This document shows positions 8,461 to 16,298 of a DNA stretch of 64,000 nt, piece after piece. Below the pieces are notes generated by a model. It did not search any database, was not told the origin of the DNA, and saw nothing but the letters and a program-made list of their open reading frames with translations. Source of the DNA: an uncultured Bacteroidota bacterium (GTDB taxonomy: Bacteria; Bacteroidota; Bacteroidia; Chitinophagales; Chitinophagaceae). The position numbers and the translations under genes were made by a program. The number at the start of each line of letters is the position of its first letter. The first letter of the stretch is position 1. The stretch covers positions 65,736-129,735 of the forward strand of contig CALEZD010000108.1 in assembly GCA_937928385.1 (NCBI GenBank). Reading direction: 5' to 3'.

Positions 8461-10110
8461 TTATGAGAAGTATTGTGCTAATTCGTTATCAAAATATTTC
8501 AATGCATTCCTGATGGGCAATGGCAGCCCACCACCCAATGCGCATAGCGACCCTATCTCCATAGTGGTAATAAGGTCGGTCATCAGTTTGCGTTCTATCT
8601 TATAATCAGAGTTCATGGCTTTGTTTACCATTTCGTAGCCGCGGGTAGAACCGAGGCGGCAGGGGAAACATTTACCACAACTTTCATGTGCTGTAAATTG
8701 GAATAAGTGCTCTATATAACTGATGACGGGAAAACTCTGCGGCAAACATACCACCGAAGCATGCCCCAGCAAAAAGCCGTTTTGCGAGAAAGATTCAAAA
8801 TCAACCGTCAGGTCCTTTATCTTCTCCACAGGTACCAACCCACCAAGCGGGCCACCTATATGCATGGCTTTCACTTCTTCTTTAAATCCGCCACCCAGTT
8901 CATTCACCAGCACAGACAAGGGCGTACCCATATCTACCTCGTATATGCCGGGTTTGTTGAAGAACCCATCCAGCGAACAGAGCTTGGTGCCCGTTGACTT
9001 GCCGATACCAATTGAGGCGAATTTTTCACCTCCGTTCTTCACCACCCAAGGTATACATGCCAGTGTCTCCACGTTGTTCACCACGGTTGGTTTGTTAAAC
9101 AGCCCTTCCTGTGTGGGGTATGGCGGACGCACTCTTACTTCGGGGCGTTGCCCTTCTATCGAAGATAGTAATGCTGTTTCTTCACCACATATATATGCAC
9201 CTTGTGCGCATATTACTTTGAAATCGTAATTGAAGCCTGAACCCAGTATATTCTCACCCAACAGTTTCTTTGCACGGATATCGTCAATGGCTTTTTGGGT
9301 AATCTCTATCGCCTCGGGGTATTCAGCACGTATATATACCACGCCTGTATTAGCGCCTGTGATATAACCAGCTATCATCATGCCCAGCAATACACTATGC
9401 GGCTGATGCTCGAGCAGGTACCTGTCGCTATAAGCGCCGGGGTCGCCCTCATCGGCATTACATACTATGAACTTTATATCGCCTGCCGTGTTCTTGCACG
9501 ACTCCAGCTTGAAGGATATAGGGAAACCTGCACCACCCCTGCCACGCAGCCCTGAAGTCTTCAGATCTGCTATCAGTTCGTCGGGGGTATGGTCCAATGC
9601 TGTTTGTAATATCTTATAGTATTCATCTATACCGGGAAATGGTGCTGTCAATACCGGGGTGCCGTGGTGCGCTACATGGTATTCGTCCTCCACTACCAGT
9701 TTATCCTTCTTAATGGCTTCGATACTATCTATGGCATTACCCGAGTAGTTTTTACCATTGGTATGGAAAGAACTGTTCTCGTGGCAGCGGCCCAGGCAGC
9801 ACATTTCTCCAATTTCGCTCGCATCATAGTGTCGTGCCAGTTTATCCTTTAACGCCCCCTGCGTACCGGCCGTCAGGCATGAGCTACCATTGCATACATA
9901 TACTTTTTTACCCTGGTTTTCAGGGCGGAGGAAATCGTAGAAGGTGGCGGTGCCATATACATTGGCCTTACCCATCAGGAACTTTTCCGCCAGTTCGTCT
10001 ATCTTTTCTTTAGGAACAGTACCTGTGTCCCGGGCTGCTATACCCAGCTCTTCAAAAAGGTTTTCCTGGAGCCCCTTCCTGCCCGATAATTCACCAAGAT
10101 TTTTTGACAT
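8461..10110 (-). CDS. fdhB: NAD-linked formate dehydrogenase diaphorase subunit (NuoE-NuoF fusion)
   Basis: A 549-residue fusion. The first 130 or so residues are NuoE-like with the [2Fe-2S] cysteines in CNGSSCLTAG and CCLGRCHE. The remainder is NuoF-like, with the flavin/NADH fold (GLRGRGGAGFP, CGEETALLSSIEG) and the C-terminal [4Fe-4S] site ESCGKCFPCR. In soluble formate dehydrogenases this subunit passes electrons from the catalytic subunit to NAD+. Fusion of the two Nuo modules is known for FdsB-type subunits. A TAnnTTTG box lies about 70 bases upstream. The same architecture also occurs in NAD-reducing hydrogenases, but the neighbour decides for formate. Confidence 0.92.
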   Translation of the reverse strand: MSKNLGELSGRKGLQENLFEELGIAARDTGTVPKEKIDELAEKFLMGKANVYGTATFYDFLRPENQGKKVYVCNGSSCLTAGTQGALKDKLARHYDASEIGEMCCLGRCHENSSFHTNGKNYSGNAIDSIEAIKKDKLVVEDEYHVAHHGTPVLTAPFPGIDEYYKILQTALDHTPDELIADLKTSGLRGRGGAGFPISFKLESCKNTAGDIKFIVCNADEGDPGAYSDRYLLEHQPHSVLLGMMIAGYITGANTGVVYIRAEYPEAIEITQKAIDDIRAKKLLGENILGSGFNYDFKVICAQGAYICGEETALLSSIEGQRPEVRVRPPYPTQEGLFNKPTVVNNVETLACIPWVVKNGGEKFASIGIGKSTGTKLCSLDGFFNKPGIYEVDMGTPLSVLVNELGGGFKEEVKAMHIGGPLGGLVPVEKIKDLTVDFESFSQNGFLLGHASVVCLPQSFPVISYIEHLFQFTAHESCGKCFPCRLGSTRGYEMVNKAMNSDYKIERKLMTDLITTMEIGSLCALGGGLPLPIRNALKYFDNELAQYFS

Positions 10111-10180
10111 GTCTATATCCGTTTTTAAATGCCGCTTCTATCAGCATTTAAACTATGTATTTTTTATTAATGAGTGCTCT

Positions 10181-10188
10181 CAAATTTA
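10181..10188 (-). promoter_or_regulatory. -7 box of the fdhB-fdhA operon
   Basis: On the minus strand this reads TAAATTTG, a match to the Bacteroidota -7 consensus TAnnTTTG, about 70 bases before the fdhB start. No clear -33 TTTG was identified. Confidence 0.5.
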
Positions 10189-10247
10189 ACCAAAATTCCC
10201 GTAAGATACCATGAAATCTAACCGGAATTACGCCTGCATACATATCT

Positions 10248-10520
10248 TTATGGGGCACTTGTGGTGTGCGAACAGTCTATTTCTTCTTTCATTGAATCGC
10301 TTTGCACTGAATACACTTTCATGCCATCGTATTTATTACACTCCAAGGGGCCTTTCTCCTTTTTTACATTAGCATGAAATGAAGTATCACTTGTGACCAC
10401 ATACCCTGTTGTCATATTTGTATTAGTTATGGTGCATACACAGCGACTGTAATGGTCACAGGAAACTAACGTAACCACTATTATCGCAATTGTAATCGAG
10501 GTCAGTTTACGGAGTTGCAT
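10248..10520 (-). CDS. Small lipoprotein of unknown function
   Basis: A 90-residue protein not recognised as any family. It has a signal peptide with a lipobox ending VTLVSC (Cys21) and a short Cys-containing mature part (CVCTITNTN, LECNKYDG, EIDCSHT). The four mature cysteines could form disulphides. It lies between a DUF7009 gene (39 bases upstream) and the formate dehydrogenase diaphorase gene (137 bases downstream), all on the same strand. A link to formate dehydrogenase is only suggested by position. Confidence 0.6.
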   Translation of the reverse strand: MQLRKLTSITIAIIVVTLVSCDHYSRCVCTITNTNMTTGYVVTSDTSFHANVKKEKGPLECNKYDGMKVYSVQSDSMKEEIDCSHTTSAP

Positions 10521-10559
10521 TCGTTTTTGAATTACTATTATAGTTTGCTGTTTAAGTGC

Positions 10560-10934
10560 TTATTTTTTGTACTGAGCAGCCAGCGGATTTTCGTAATTAT
10601 CGCTTTGGTCTTCTATGGAGTTGTCTAAGCATTGAAAATCTTTTTCCAGCAATAGGTATAATTCATTACCATCCCCCAGATCCATATTCGCATCGTAACC
10701 CACCTTGTTGGTAGCCACCCATTCCTTCGCTTTTTCTTCGGGCAGGTATATGGTTATTTTTCCATCATTAAAGTCGGCAGTCATATCGCAATGGGTGGTG
10801 GTTTGCAGTGCGTATGTCAAAGCGGCATTACCAAAACTCGTCTTTTCTTCGATATACCCACGCTCTCCGAAATCAGAAACTTCGCTCTTGCTTAACCTCA
10901 ACCTCACCGTATTTCCGCGTATTCTTATTTTCAT
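10560..10934 (-). CDS. DUF7009 family protein
   Basis: A 124-residue cytoplasmic protein with no signal peptide. It begins MKIRIRGNTVRLRLSKSEV and contains GYIEEKTSFGNAALTYAL, a pattern I recall from the DUF7009 family of Bacteroidota; the family name is from memory. The end is acidic (CLDNSIEDQSDNYENP). It follows fdhD by 50 bases on the same strand and precedes the formate dehydrogenase genes. A role in maturation of the molybdoenzyme is a reasonable guess from this context but is not shown. Confidence 0.6.
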   Translation of the reverse strand: MKIRIRGNTVRLRLSKSEVSDFGERGYIEEKTSFGNAALTYALQTTTHCDMTADFNDGKITIYLPEEKAKEWVATNKVGYDANMDLGDGNELYLLLEKDFQCLDNSIEDQSDNYENPLAAQYKK

Positions 10935-10984
10935 TTTTTTATTTACTTTAAAAATTCAAGTAAGATAATATTATTAAATCAAAA

Positions 10985-11803
10985 TCAGACTGTTACAATT
11001 TCATTATTACAGTAAATATTGAATTTATCCTTCTTAGCAAACCCAATTAGGGTGATACCAAACTCATCAGCCGTTTGCACTGCCAGGCTGCTGGGTGCTC
11101 CCACCGAAACTATTACTTTAAGCCCTGCCATAGTGGCTTTTTGCACCAGCTCGAAACTGGCCCTGCCGCTCAGCAAAAGTATATGCTGTTGCAGGGGTAT
11201 CATGCCCTCGTTCAGGGCGGCACCTACCAGTTTATCCAGGGCATTATGCCTGCCTACATCCTCACGAACCATGAGGATATTCCCCTCTAAGTCGAACAAA
11301 GCAGCAGCATGAATACCACCGGTTTCTTCAAAGGCTGATTGCTGCCCACGCAGCTTTTCGGGCAGGGTATAAATGGTTTCAGCAGACAGGGTAAAGGGCT
11401 TCACCTTGTCGTAAATAGTACATTCAGTCTTTATGGCATCTATCGAGGCTTTTCCGCATACCCCGCAGCTGCTGGTGGTGTAAAAGTTGCGGTCAATGTT
11501 TTTCAGGTCAAGGGTAACAGACTTTTCTAACTCAAATTGTACTACATTATCATTCAATTGTTTACAAGCTATTATATCAACTCGTTTTGAGATAATCCCC
11601 TCGGTATAAAGGAACCCGGTAGCCAGTTCAGCATCGTTACCCGGTGTGCGCATGGTTACTGCCAGGTTCTTGTGAGTACGGGCTGGGCCATATACTATGC
11701 GTATCTCCAATGGCTCCTCGGTAGCCAATACGTCCTCTACGTCGGCAACACTGCCTTGCTGCACCCGCTTTATTGATTGCTTAGTTACCGAACTGTTGGA
11801 CAT
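10985..11803 (-). CDS. fdhD: Formate dehydrogenase accessory sulfurtransferase FdhD
   Basis: A 272-residue protein of the FdhD family, which passes sulphur from the cysteine desulfurase to the molybdenum cofactor of formate dehydrogenase. The catalytic loop SSCGVCGKAS has C113 and C116, and the conserved EDVGRHNALDKLVG segment is present. It is transcribed in the same direction as the enzyme genes and is separated from them by two small genes. A TAAATTTG box on the same strand lies only six bases before the ATG, so the transcript may be nearly leaderless. Confidence 0.94.
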   Translation of the reverse strand: MSNSSVTKQSIKRVQQGSVADVEDVLATEEPLEIRIVYGPARTHKNLAVTMRTPGNDAELATGFLYTEGIISKRVDIIACKQLNDNVVQFELEKSVTLDLKNIDRNFYTTSSCGVCGKASIDAIKTECTIYDKVKPFTLSAETIYTLPEKLRGQQSAFEETGGIHAAALFDLEGNILMVREDVGRHNALDKLVGAALNEGMIPLQQHILLLSGRASFELVQKATMAGLKVIVSVGAPSSLAVQTADEFGITLIGFAKKDKFNIYCNNEIVTV

Positions 11804-11808
11804 AGGTT

Positions 11809-11816
11809 CAAATTTA
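11809..11816 (-). promoter_or_regulatory. -7 box of fdhD
   Basis: Minus strand TAAATTTG, matching TAnnTTTG, six bases before the fdhD start codon. If used, transcription would start at about the A of the ATG. Confidence 0.45.
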
Positions 11817-11833
11817 AGCTATTGGGGTGAAAT

Positions 11834-11875
11834 TGTAGCGTGTAGCGCCGCGCTGCCAATGTAACCAATGCTACA
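11834..11875. repeat. Palindromic repeat, copy 4 (degenerate)
   Basis: The left half (two TGTAGCG units) is intact, but the right half is altered and stretched, keeping GCGCT and a distal TGCTACA. It lies in the divergent gap between fdhD and the haem protein gene. Confidence 0.7.
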
Positions 11876-11923
11876 GAACCACCACTGCATTTTTCTATCT
11901 TTATACCATTCAATAGCCATAAC

Positions 11924-12886
11924 ATGAAGAACTATATCCTTTTTTCAGCCGTAATAGCTTTCCTGTCCATAGCGGCCTGCAACAGCGAGCCGGAAACTGA
12001 TAAGTCCACCGGCGAAGGTGACACTACAGCTGCAAAAATGGATAATGCCCTGGCTATGCTCCGGGACAATTGCTTTAACTGCCACAGCGCCGATAAAAAC
12101 GCTACAGGTGGTGTGGCGCCCACTATGGCGGCTGTCAGGCAGGCATACCTTACCGATGCTATCTCAGAACAGGAGTTTGCTGACAGGATTATCTACTTCA
12201 TCAACAACCCCGCGGCAGAAAACAGCCGCATGCCCGAAGCGATACAACAATACGGTGTTATGCCCCGCCTGTCATACAACGAAGACCACCTGAAACTAAT
12301 GGCAGGCTACATCTACCACAACGACCTGGGCAGCGACGAATGGAACAATGCGTGGAAAAACAATAAAGATGCGACTGCAACCACCAACACTGCAGATATG
12401 AGCTACGAAGACATAGGGCTGAACATAGCTAACGGCACCAAAACACAACTGGGCAAAAACCTGATGGCTGCCATCAAAGAGCATGGTGCACCGGGTGCGG
12501 TTACCTTCTGCAATACACGCGCCATACCACTTACGGATAGTATGGCCAATGTGTACCACGCATCTGTAAAACGGGTGAGTGATAAACCCCGCAACCCCGA
12601 CAATACCGCCAACGAGGCAGAACTGCAATACATCAAACAGATGAAGGCCCAATTGGCTAATGGTGAAAACCCTAAACCGGTTGTAGCGGAAGTAAACGGA
12701 AAAATGGTGGGCTATTATGCCATCATCTCCAACCAGATGTGCCTGCAATGCCACGGCGATAAGAGCAAAGACATCTTACCCGAAACCTGGACAAACATCA
12801 AAAAAGCCTACCCCCACGACAAAGCCACCGGCTATGGCGAAAACCAGTTGCGCGGTATATGGGTGGTAAAGATGGATAAGAAGTAA
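11924..12886 (+). CDS. Lipid-anchored c-type haem protein with DUF3365 domain
   Basis: A 320-residue protein with a lipobox (SIAAC, Cys19). A first c-haem site CFNCH is at residues 50-54 in an N-terminal cytochrome-c-like domain. The C-terminal part is DUF3365 (Tll0287-like) with AIKEHGAPGAVTFCNTRAIPL, the NPDN stretch and a second c-haem motif CLQCH at residues 273-277. DUF3365 domains are haem-binding sensor or redox domains. With no kinase or enzymatic domain, this is probably a periplasmic or surface redox carrier. It is divergent from fdhD; no co-regulation can be shown. Confidence 0.82.
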   Translation: MKNYILFSAVIAFLSIAACNSEPETDKSTGEGDTTAAKMDNALAMLRDNCFNCHSADKNATGGVAPTMAAVRQAYLTDAISEQEFADRIIYFINNPAAENSRMPEAIQQYGVMPRLSYNEDHLKLMAGYIYHNDLGSDEWNNAWKNNKDATATTNTADMSYEDIGLNIANGTKTQLGKNLMAAIKEHGAPGAVTFCNTRAIPLTDSMANVYHASVKRVSDKPRNPDNTANEAELQYIKQMKAQLANGENPKPVVAEVNGKMVGYYAIISNQMCLQCHGDKSKDILPETWTNIKKAYPHDKATGYGENQLRGIWVVKMDKK

Positions 12887-12899
12887 TCAGGACATCCCC

Positions 12900-13568
12900 C
12901 TACCTCTTCTCAGGCTCTGCTGCAGGCTTCTGTGGGTTCATCTCGTATATAATGTACAGCACAAAACTGCTGACCAATGCCGCAAAAAAGCACCATACGG
13001 ATATTACGTACTCCTCGTAGAACAATTTAGCGGCTACATAAGCCAGCAAGGTAGCCAGGCCTAACAACCGCAGCTTGCCAATGCCAGATATAAATGGCGG
13101 TATAGCAGCCGGCAGAAAATAACCCCAGCCCATAGCCAACACCCCCAGGGGCGGATAAGTAAGTACATAATTGATATGTGCGCAGCCTGTACCCACCGTT
13201 ACAGGATATGCCACCAGGCAATAGGCGAAATACGAAGAAAGCAATACCCCGAATGCCAGCAGCACTTTCATGATATTTTTCCGCACGGGATTGGGCTCTA
13301 TGCGCATCATACTCAGCGGGATGAGCGTTGGCCACACCACCTGCGCAAATAGCAGGAAACCATACTTGGCTGGTTGCACCAGGTATTCGTACCCCGGCCG
13401 GGATAGTCCAATCCACAACAAACCCTCGGTAAGCTGTTGCAAGCCAAAAACGATAGGAATGCAGGATAACAACCGCTGTGCGGGCGTGGAAGACTTCTTA
13501 ATAGCAATAGCCCCTATGGTGAGTAACACCGCGCTGGCCGTGAAACTCGCACTTGCTGAAAAACACAT
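12900..13568 (-). CDS. DUF6629 family membrane protein
   Basis: A 222-residue protein with about seven hydrophobic segments and the characteristic start MCFSASASFTASAVLL and the segment VFGLQQLTEGLLWIGL. These features match the DUF6629 family of multi-TM proteins of unknown function. Length is normal. It converges on the haem-protein gene with a gap of 13 bases. A polar tail ends the protein (PQKPAAEPEKR). Confidence 0.75.
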   Translation of the reverse strand: MCFSASASFTASAVLLTIGAIAIKKSSTPAQRLLSCIPIVFGLQQLTEGLLWIGLSRPGYEYLVQPAKYGFLLFAQVVWPTLIPLSMMRIEPNPVRKNIMKVLLAFGVLLSSYFAYCLVAYPVTVGTGCAHINYVLTYPPLGVLAMGWGYFLPAAIPPFISGIGKLRLLGLATLLAYVAAKLFYEEYVISVWCFFAALVSSFVLYIIYEMNPQKPAAEPEKR

Positions 13569-13651
13569 ATTGATTACTTAAAACAGGTAAAACGATAACC
13601 CTTTGATTGGCAGGATATGCGGCAAGATAAGCATAATTTCCGGGTGCGGGT

Positions 13652-13682
13652 TGTAGCGTATAGCGCGCGCTACAGCGCTACA
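13652..13682. repeat. Palindromic repeat, copy 5
   Basis: A 31-base element: TGTAGCG and TATAGCGC followed by two inverted GCGCTACA units. Its right end overlaps the TAG stop codon of the toxin gene (13678-13680) and, on that strand, it follows a T-poor end, so it is not a classical terminator. Confidence 0.85.
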
Positions 13683-13986
13683 GTTTTTTCTTAAACTTCT
13701 TTTTAGGATGCCGGTGTGTATAGAAAACTGAAGTTATTATTACTCTATACTCTTCATCATCTATAAAAAATACTACTACATAAGGAAAAGGCTTACCTAA
13801 GATAGTTTCCCTGAAAGGGTGTCTTATAATTTTATATGCAAATGGATTGCTTGAGATACGGCTTATCTTGTTTCTGAATACTTCTGCAAACTTTTCGCCC
13901 AGGCCGGTTTGTTGTTCCTCATACCAACGGTAGCTTTCAATATACTCTTCTTCCGCCTCCGGTAGCAGTACACATTCAAAAGGCAT
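13678..13986 (-). CDS. RelE/ParE-type toxin
   Basis: A protein of 102 residues with the RelE/ParE fold pattern: an N-terminal strand (FECVLLPEAEEEY), helices with WYEEQQTGLGEKFAEVF, and C-terminal strands (PFPYVVVFFIDDEEYRVIITSVFYTHRHP). The frame extends 19 residues upstream into the antitoxin gene, but the ATG at 13986, four bases after the antitoxin stop, begins the conserved domain. The target (ribosome-bound mRNA or gyrase) cannot be told. The antitoxin is encoded immediately upstream. Confidence 0.85.
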   Translation of the reverse strand: MPFECVLLPEAEEEYIESYRWYEEQQTGLGEKFAEVFRNKISRISSNPFAYKIIRHPFRETILGKPFPYVVVFFIDDEEYRVIITSVFYTHRHPKKKFKKKL

Positions 13987-13990
13987 GTGG

Positions 13991-14239
13991 CTATTTCCTT
14001 TTTGCAGACTTAGTTGTTTTCCTGGCTTTTGCTTCCACCTCATCCAGTGTTACAGTGCGTGATTTGCCGGATGTATAGCTCTTATATCTTGCTTCCATTT
14101 CAGCCACAAAGGCTTCATCTTCCCAGTGGTTTTCAGCTTTTATATCGTCTTCTACAAGCGTATAGATAGCCATCAGCTTCTTTTCCCCTGCAGTTTCTAT
14201 AAACCTTTGCAGGCGTTCCCGTATTACAGCTACTTTCAT
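13991..14239 (-). CDS. Antitoxin of the RelE/ParE pair
   Basis: An 82-residue protein of the kind often paired with Bacteroidota RelE/ParE toxins. The N-terminal part is helical (RERLQRFIETAGEKKLMAIYTLVEDDI), followed by DEAFVAEMEARYKSYTSGKS. The C-terminal part is basic (KARKTTKSAKRK). No classic ribbon-helix-helix motif is obvious, so the DNA-binding mode is uncertain. It is four bases upstream of the toxin start, so the two are co-translated. Palindromic repeats bracket the pair at both ends. Confidence 0.8.
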   Translation of the reverse strand: MKVAVIRERLQRFIETAGEKKLMAIYTLVEDDIKAENHWEDEAFVAEMEARYKSYTSGKSRTVTLDEVEAKARKTTKSAKRK

Positions 14240-14269
14240 GATGTATAAAGTTAAAGAATATTTCCGAAC

Positions 14270-14299
14270 TGTAGCGCTGTAGCGCGCTACAGCGCTACA
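14270..14299. repeat. Palindromic repeat, copy 6, perfect 30-base palindrome
   Basis: TGTAGCGC-TGTAGCG followed directly by CGCTACA-GCGCTACA. The 30 bases are their own exact reverse complement. It lies between the antitoxin start and the stop of the next lipoprotein gene. Confidence 0.92.
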
Positions 14300-14314
14300 A
14301 AGAATACCTTCACC

Positions 14315-14806
14315 TTATTCGTGCAGAATATCAATAAACGCTTTGGTGATTCCACCCGAAAAACCGGCAAGTACATAGTGATAATGCACTACCTTATTTT
14401 GCAATGTGTCGTAATACAACGAGCGTTGAGAATCATAATCAGGCTCGAAGTAAACGCAGTTGGGATATACCTGCTTATACGGCTCTTTCTTTATCATTTC
14501 GCCTATCCAACCTAATTTTCTGTTGCCATATTTGATTGTACTATCGTTGAGAACTACAAAATTGTAGGTCATTGTATCTGCCACTGTAGTATCATTAATA
14601 TTATATGGAGCACTCCAAATATTAACATGTATACCCTGTAGCAAACGATTGCCCGTGAGGTTATAAACGGCTGACTTTGTTGCTTTACCGGTGTCTTCCG
14701 TAGTGTCATTTACTATTTGTGTTTGTGGATTAGTTACGTTCGGCGATTTTTTACAGGAAAAAACCAAAGAAGAGCATACACACAGAAGAATAATACGTGT
14801 TGACAT
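14315..14806 (-). CDS. Lipoprotein of unknown function
   Basis: A protein of 163 residues from the ATG at 14806, which begins a normal lipoprotein signal peptide (MSTRIILLCVCSSLVFSCKK). An upstream in-frame ATG would add 18 residues that break the signal. The mature part has a Thr-rich linker followed by a beta-rich domain (TMTYNFVVLNDSTIKYGNRKLG) with a tyrosine-rich stretch. I do not recognise a family. It is alone, separated from der by about 170 bases. Confidence 0.6.
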   Translation of the reverse strand: MSTRIILLCVCSSLVFSCKKSPNVTNPQTQIVNDTTEDTGKATKSAVYNLTGNRLLQGIHVNIWSAPYNINDTTVADTMTYNFVVLNDSTIKYGNRKLGWIGEMIKKEPYKQVYPNCVYFEPDYDSQRSLYYDTLQNKVVHYHYVLAGFSGGITKAFIDILHE

Positions 14807-14953
14807 GATAGGCGATTTTTCTACACATAAAAATACGATATATTTACCATGCATCATCATGAAATCGTCACAACTTCACTTCAATGGCGTAATGGCCTCT
14901 GACATCACATCAACATTTCCCATATTTTTAACGTCTTACCCGCTAATATGTAG

Positions 14954-14961
14954 TACCTTTG
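14954..14961 (+). promoter_or_regulatory. -7 box of der
   Basis: TACCTTTG, an exact match to TAnnTTTG, 17 bases before the der start codon. Confidence 0.6.
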
Positions 14962-14978
14962 CGCACTAATTTAAAAAT

Positions 14979-16286
14979 ATGCCGGGATTTACCGTAGCCA
15001 TAGTAGGAAGGCCCAATGTGGGCAAATCAACACTGTTCAACCGCCTGTTGGAGGAAAGGAAGGCTATTGTTGATGATGTGAGTGGCGTTACGCGCGACCG
15101 CCAGTACGGCATTGCCGACTGGAATGGCAAGAGCTTTAACCTGATAGACACCGGTGGTTTCGTACAAGGGTCTGACGATGTATTTGAGCGGGAGATACGC
15201 AAGCAAGTGCAGATAGCCATGGATGAGGCCAACCTGGTACTGTTTGTATGCGATACCACCACAGGCATTACCGACCAGGACGCTGACATGGCGAGCATAC
15301 TCCGCCGCAGCCCCAAGCCTGTATTGCTGGTAGTGAACAAGGTGGATAACCCCGAACGAGCCCTTGACGCAACAGAATTTTACTCCCTGGGCATTGAAAA
15401 GACATTCTTTTTATCATCTATATCAGGTAGTGGTACCGGCGAATTGCTGGACGAGATAGCCGGGTATATAGAACCCGAAGAAGAGGAAGAAGAAAACCCC
15501 TTACCTAAGTTCATTATTATAGGCCAGCCCAACGCGGGCAAGTCTACCCTGCTGAATGCCCTTACCGGGCAGGAGCGCACCATAGTGAGTGACATTCCCG
15601 GCACTACCCGCGATACCATACACACCCATTACAAACAGTTTGGCAAAGAGTTTATACTGATAGACACTGCCGGCCTGCGCAAGAAGAAGAACGTGCACGA
15701 AGACCTGGAATTTTACTCGGTAATACGTGCTGTGCGTGCTATGGACGATGTGGACGTATGCATGATAGTAATAGATGGCGAAAAAGGTGTTACCTCGCAA
15801 GATGTGAGCATCTTCAGCCTGGCAGCGCGCAAGGGCAAGGGCATAGTGCTGCTGGTGAACAAATGGGACACTGTTGAGAAGGAAACCAACACCGCCAGGG
15901 ACTATGAAAAGATGATACACGAAAAGATATCACCTTTTACAGATGTGCCTGTTATATTCATATCAGCCAAAGACAAGACAAGGATATTCCAGGCAATGGA
16001 AAAAGCACTGGAAGTGTATGAGAACCGCCAGCGCAAAGTGCCTACATCCAAGCTCAACGACATCATGCTGAAAGAAATAGACCGCTACCCACCCCCTATA
16101 ACGCGCGGGCATTCTGTTAAGATAAAATATGCACAACAACTGCACACCACTGTGCCGTCATTTGCGTTTTACTGCAATTATCCCGATGCTATCAAACTTC
16201 CTTATAAAAACTTCCTGGAAAACAAGTTGAGGAGCCATTTCAATTTCAGCGGCGTGCCACTGCGTATATTCTTCAGGAACAAATAA
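14979..16286 (+). CDS. der: Ribosome-assembly GTPase Der (EngA)
   Basis: A 435-residue protein with two GTPase domains in tandem, the mark of Der, which is needed for maturation of the 50S subunit. The first has GRPNVGKS at residues 10-17, DTGG at 57-60 and NKVD at 120-123. The second has GQPNAGKS at 182-189, DTAG, and NKWD. An acidic linker (EPEEEEEEN) joins them, and the C-terminal KH-like domain follows. All G motifs are intact and the length is normal. rimO follows 12 bases downstream. Confidence 0.97.
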   Translation: MPGFTVAIVGRPNVGKSTLFNRLLEERKAIVDDVSGVTRDRQYGIADWNGKSFNLIDTGGFVQGSDDVFEREIRKQVQIAMDEANLVLFVCDTTTGITDQDADMASILRRSPKPVLLVVNKVDNPERALDATEFYSLGIEKTFFLSSISGSGTGELLDEIAGYIEPEEEEEENPLPKFIIIGQPNAGKSTLLNALTGQERTIVSDIPGTTRDTIHTHYKQFGKEFILIDTAGLRKKKNVHEDLEFYSVIRAVRAMDDVDVCMIVIDGEKGVTSQDVSIFSLAARKGKGIVLLVNKWDTVEKETNTARDYEKMIHEKISPFTDVPVIFISAKDKTRIFQAMEKALEVYENRQRKVPTSKLNDIMLKEIDRYPPPITRGHSVKIKYAQQLHTTVPSFAFYCNYPDAIKLPYKNFLENKLRSHFNFSGVPLRIFFRNK

Positions 16287-16298
16287 AAAGACAGAACT

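Noticed and set aside
7553..8605. Long antisense open frame opposite the formate dehydrogenase genes (350 codons)
   Set aside because: It lies fully within fdhA and fdhB on the other strand, has low-complexity H/Y/R-rich content typical of a shadow frame, and contains no recognisable domain.
1..14299. CRISPR array, from the repeated palindromes
   Set aside because: The copies are hundreds to thousands of bases apart with genes between them, and no cas gene is present.
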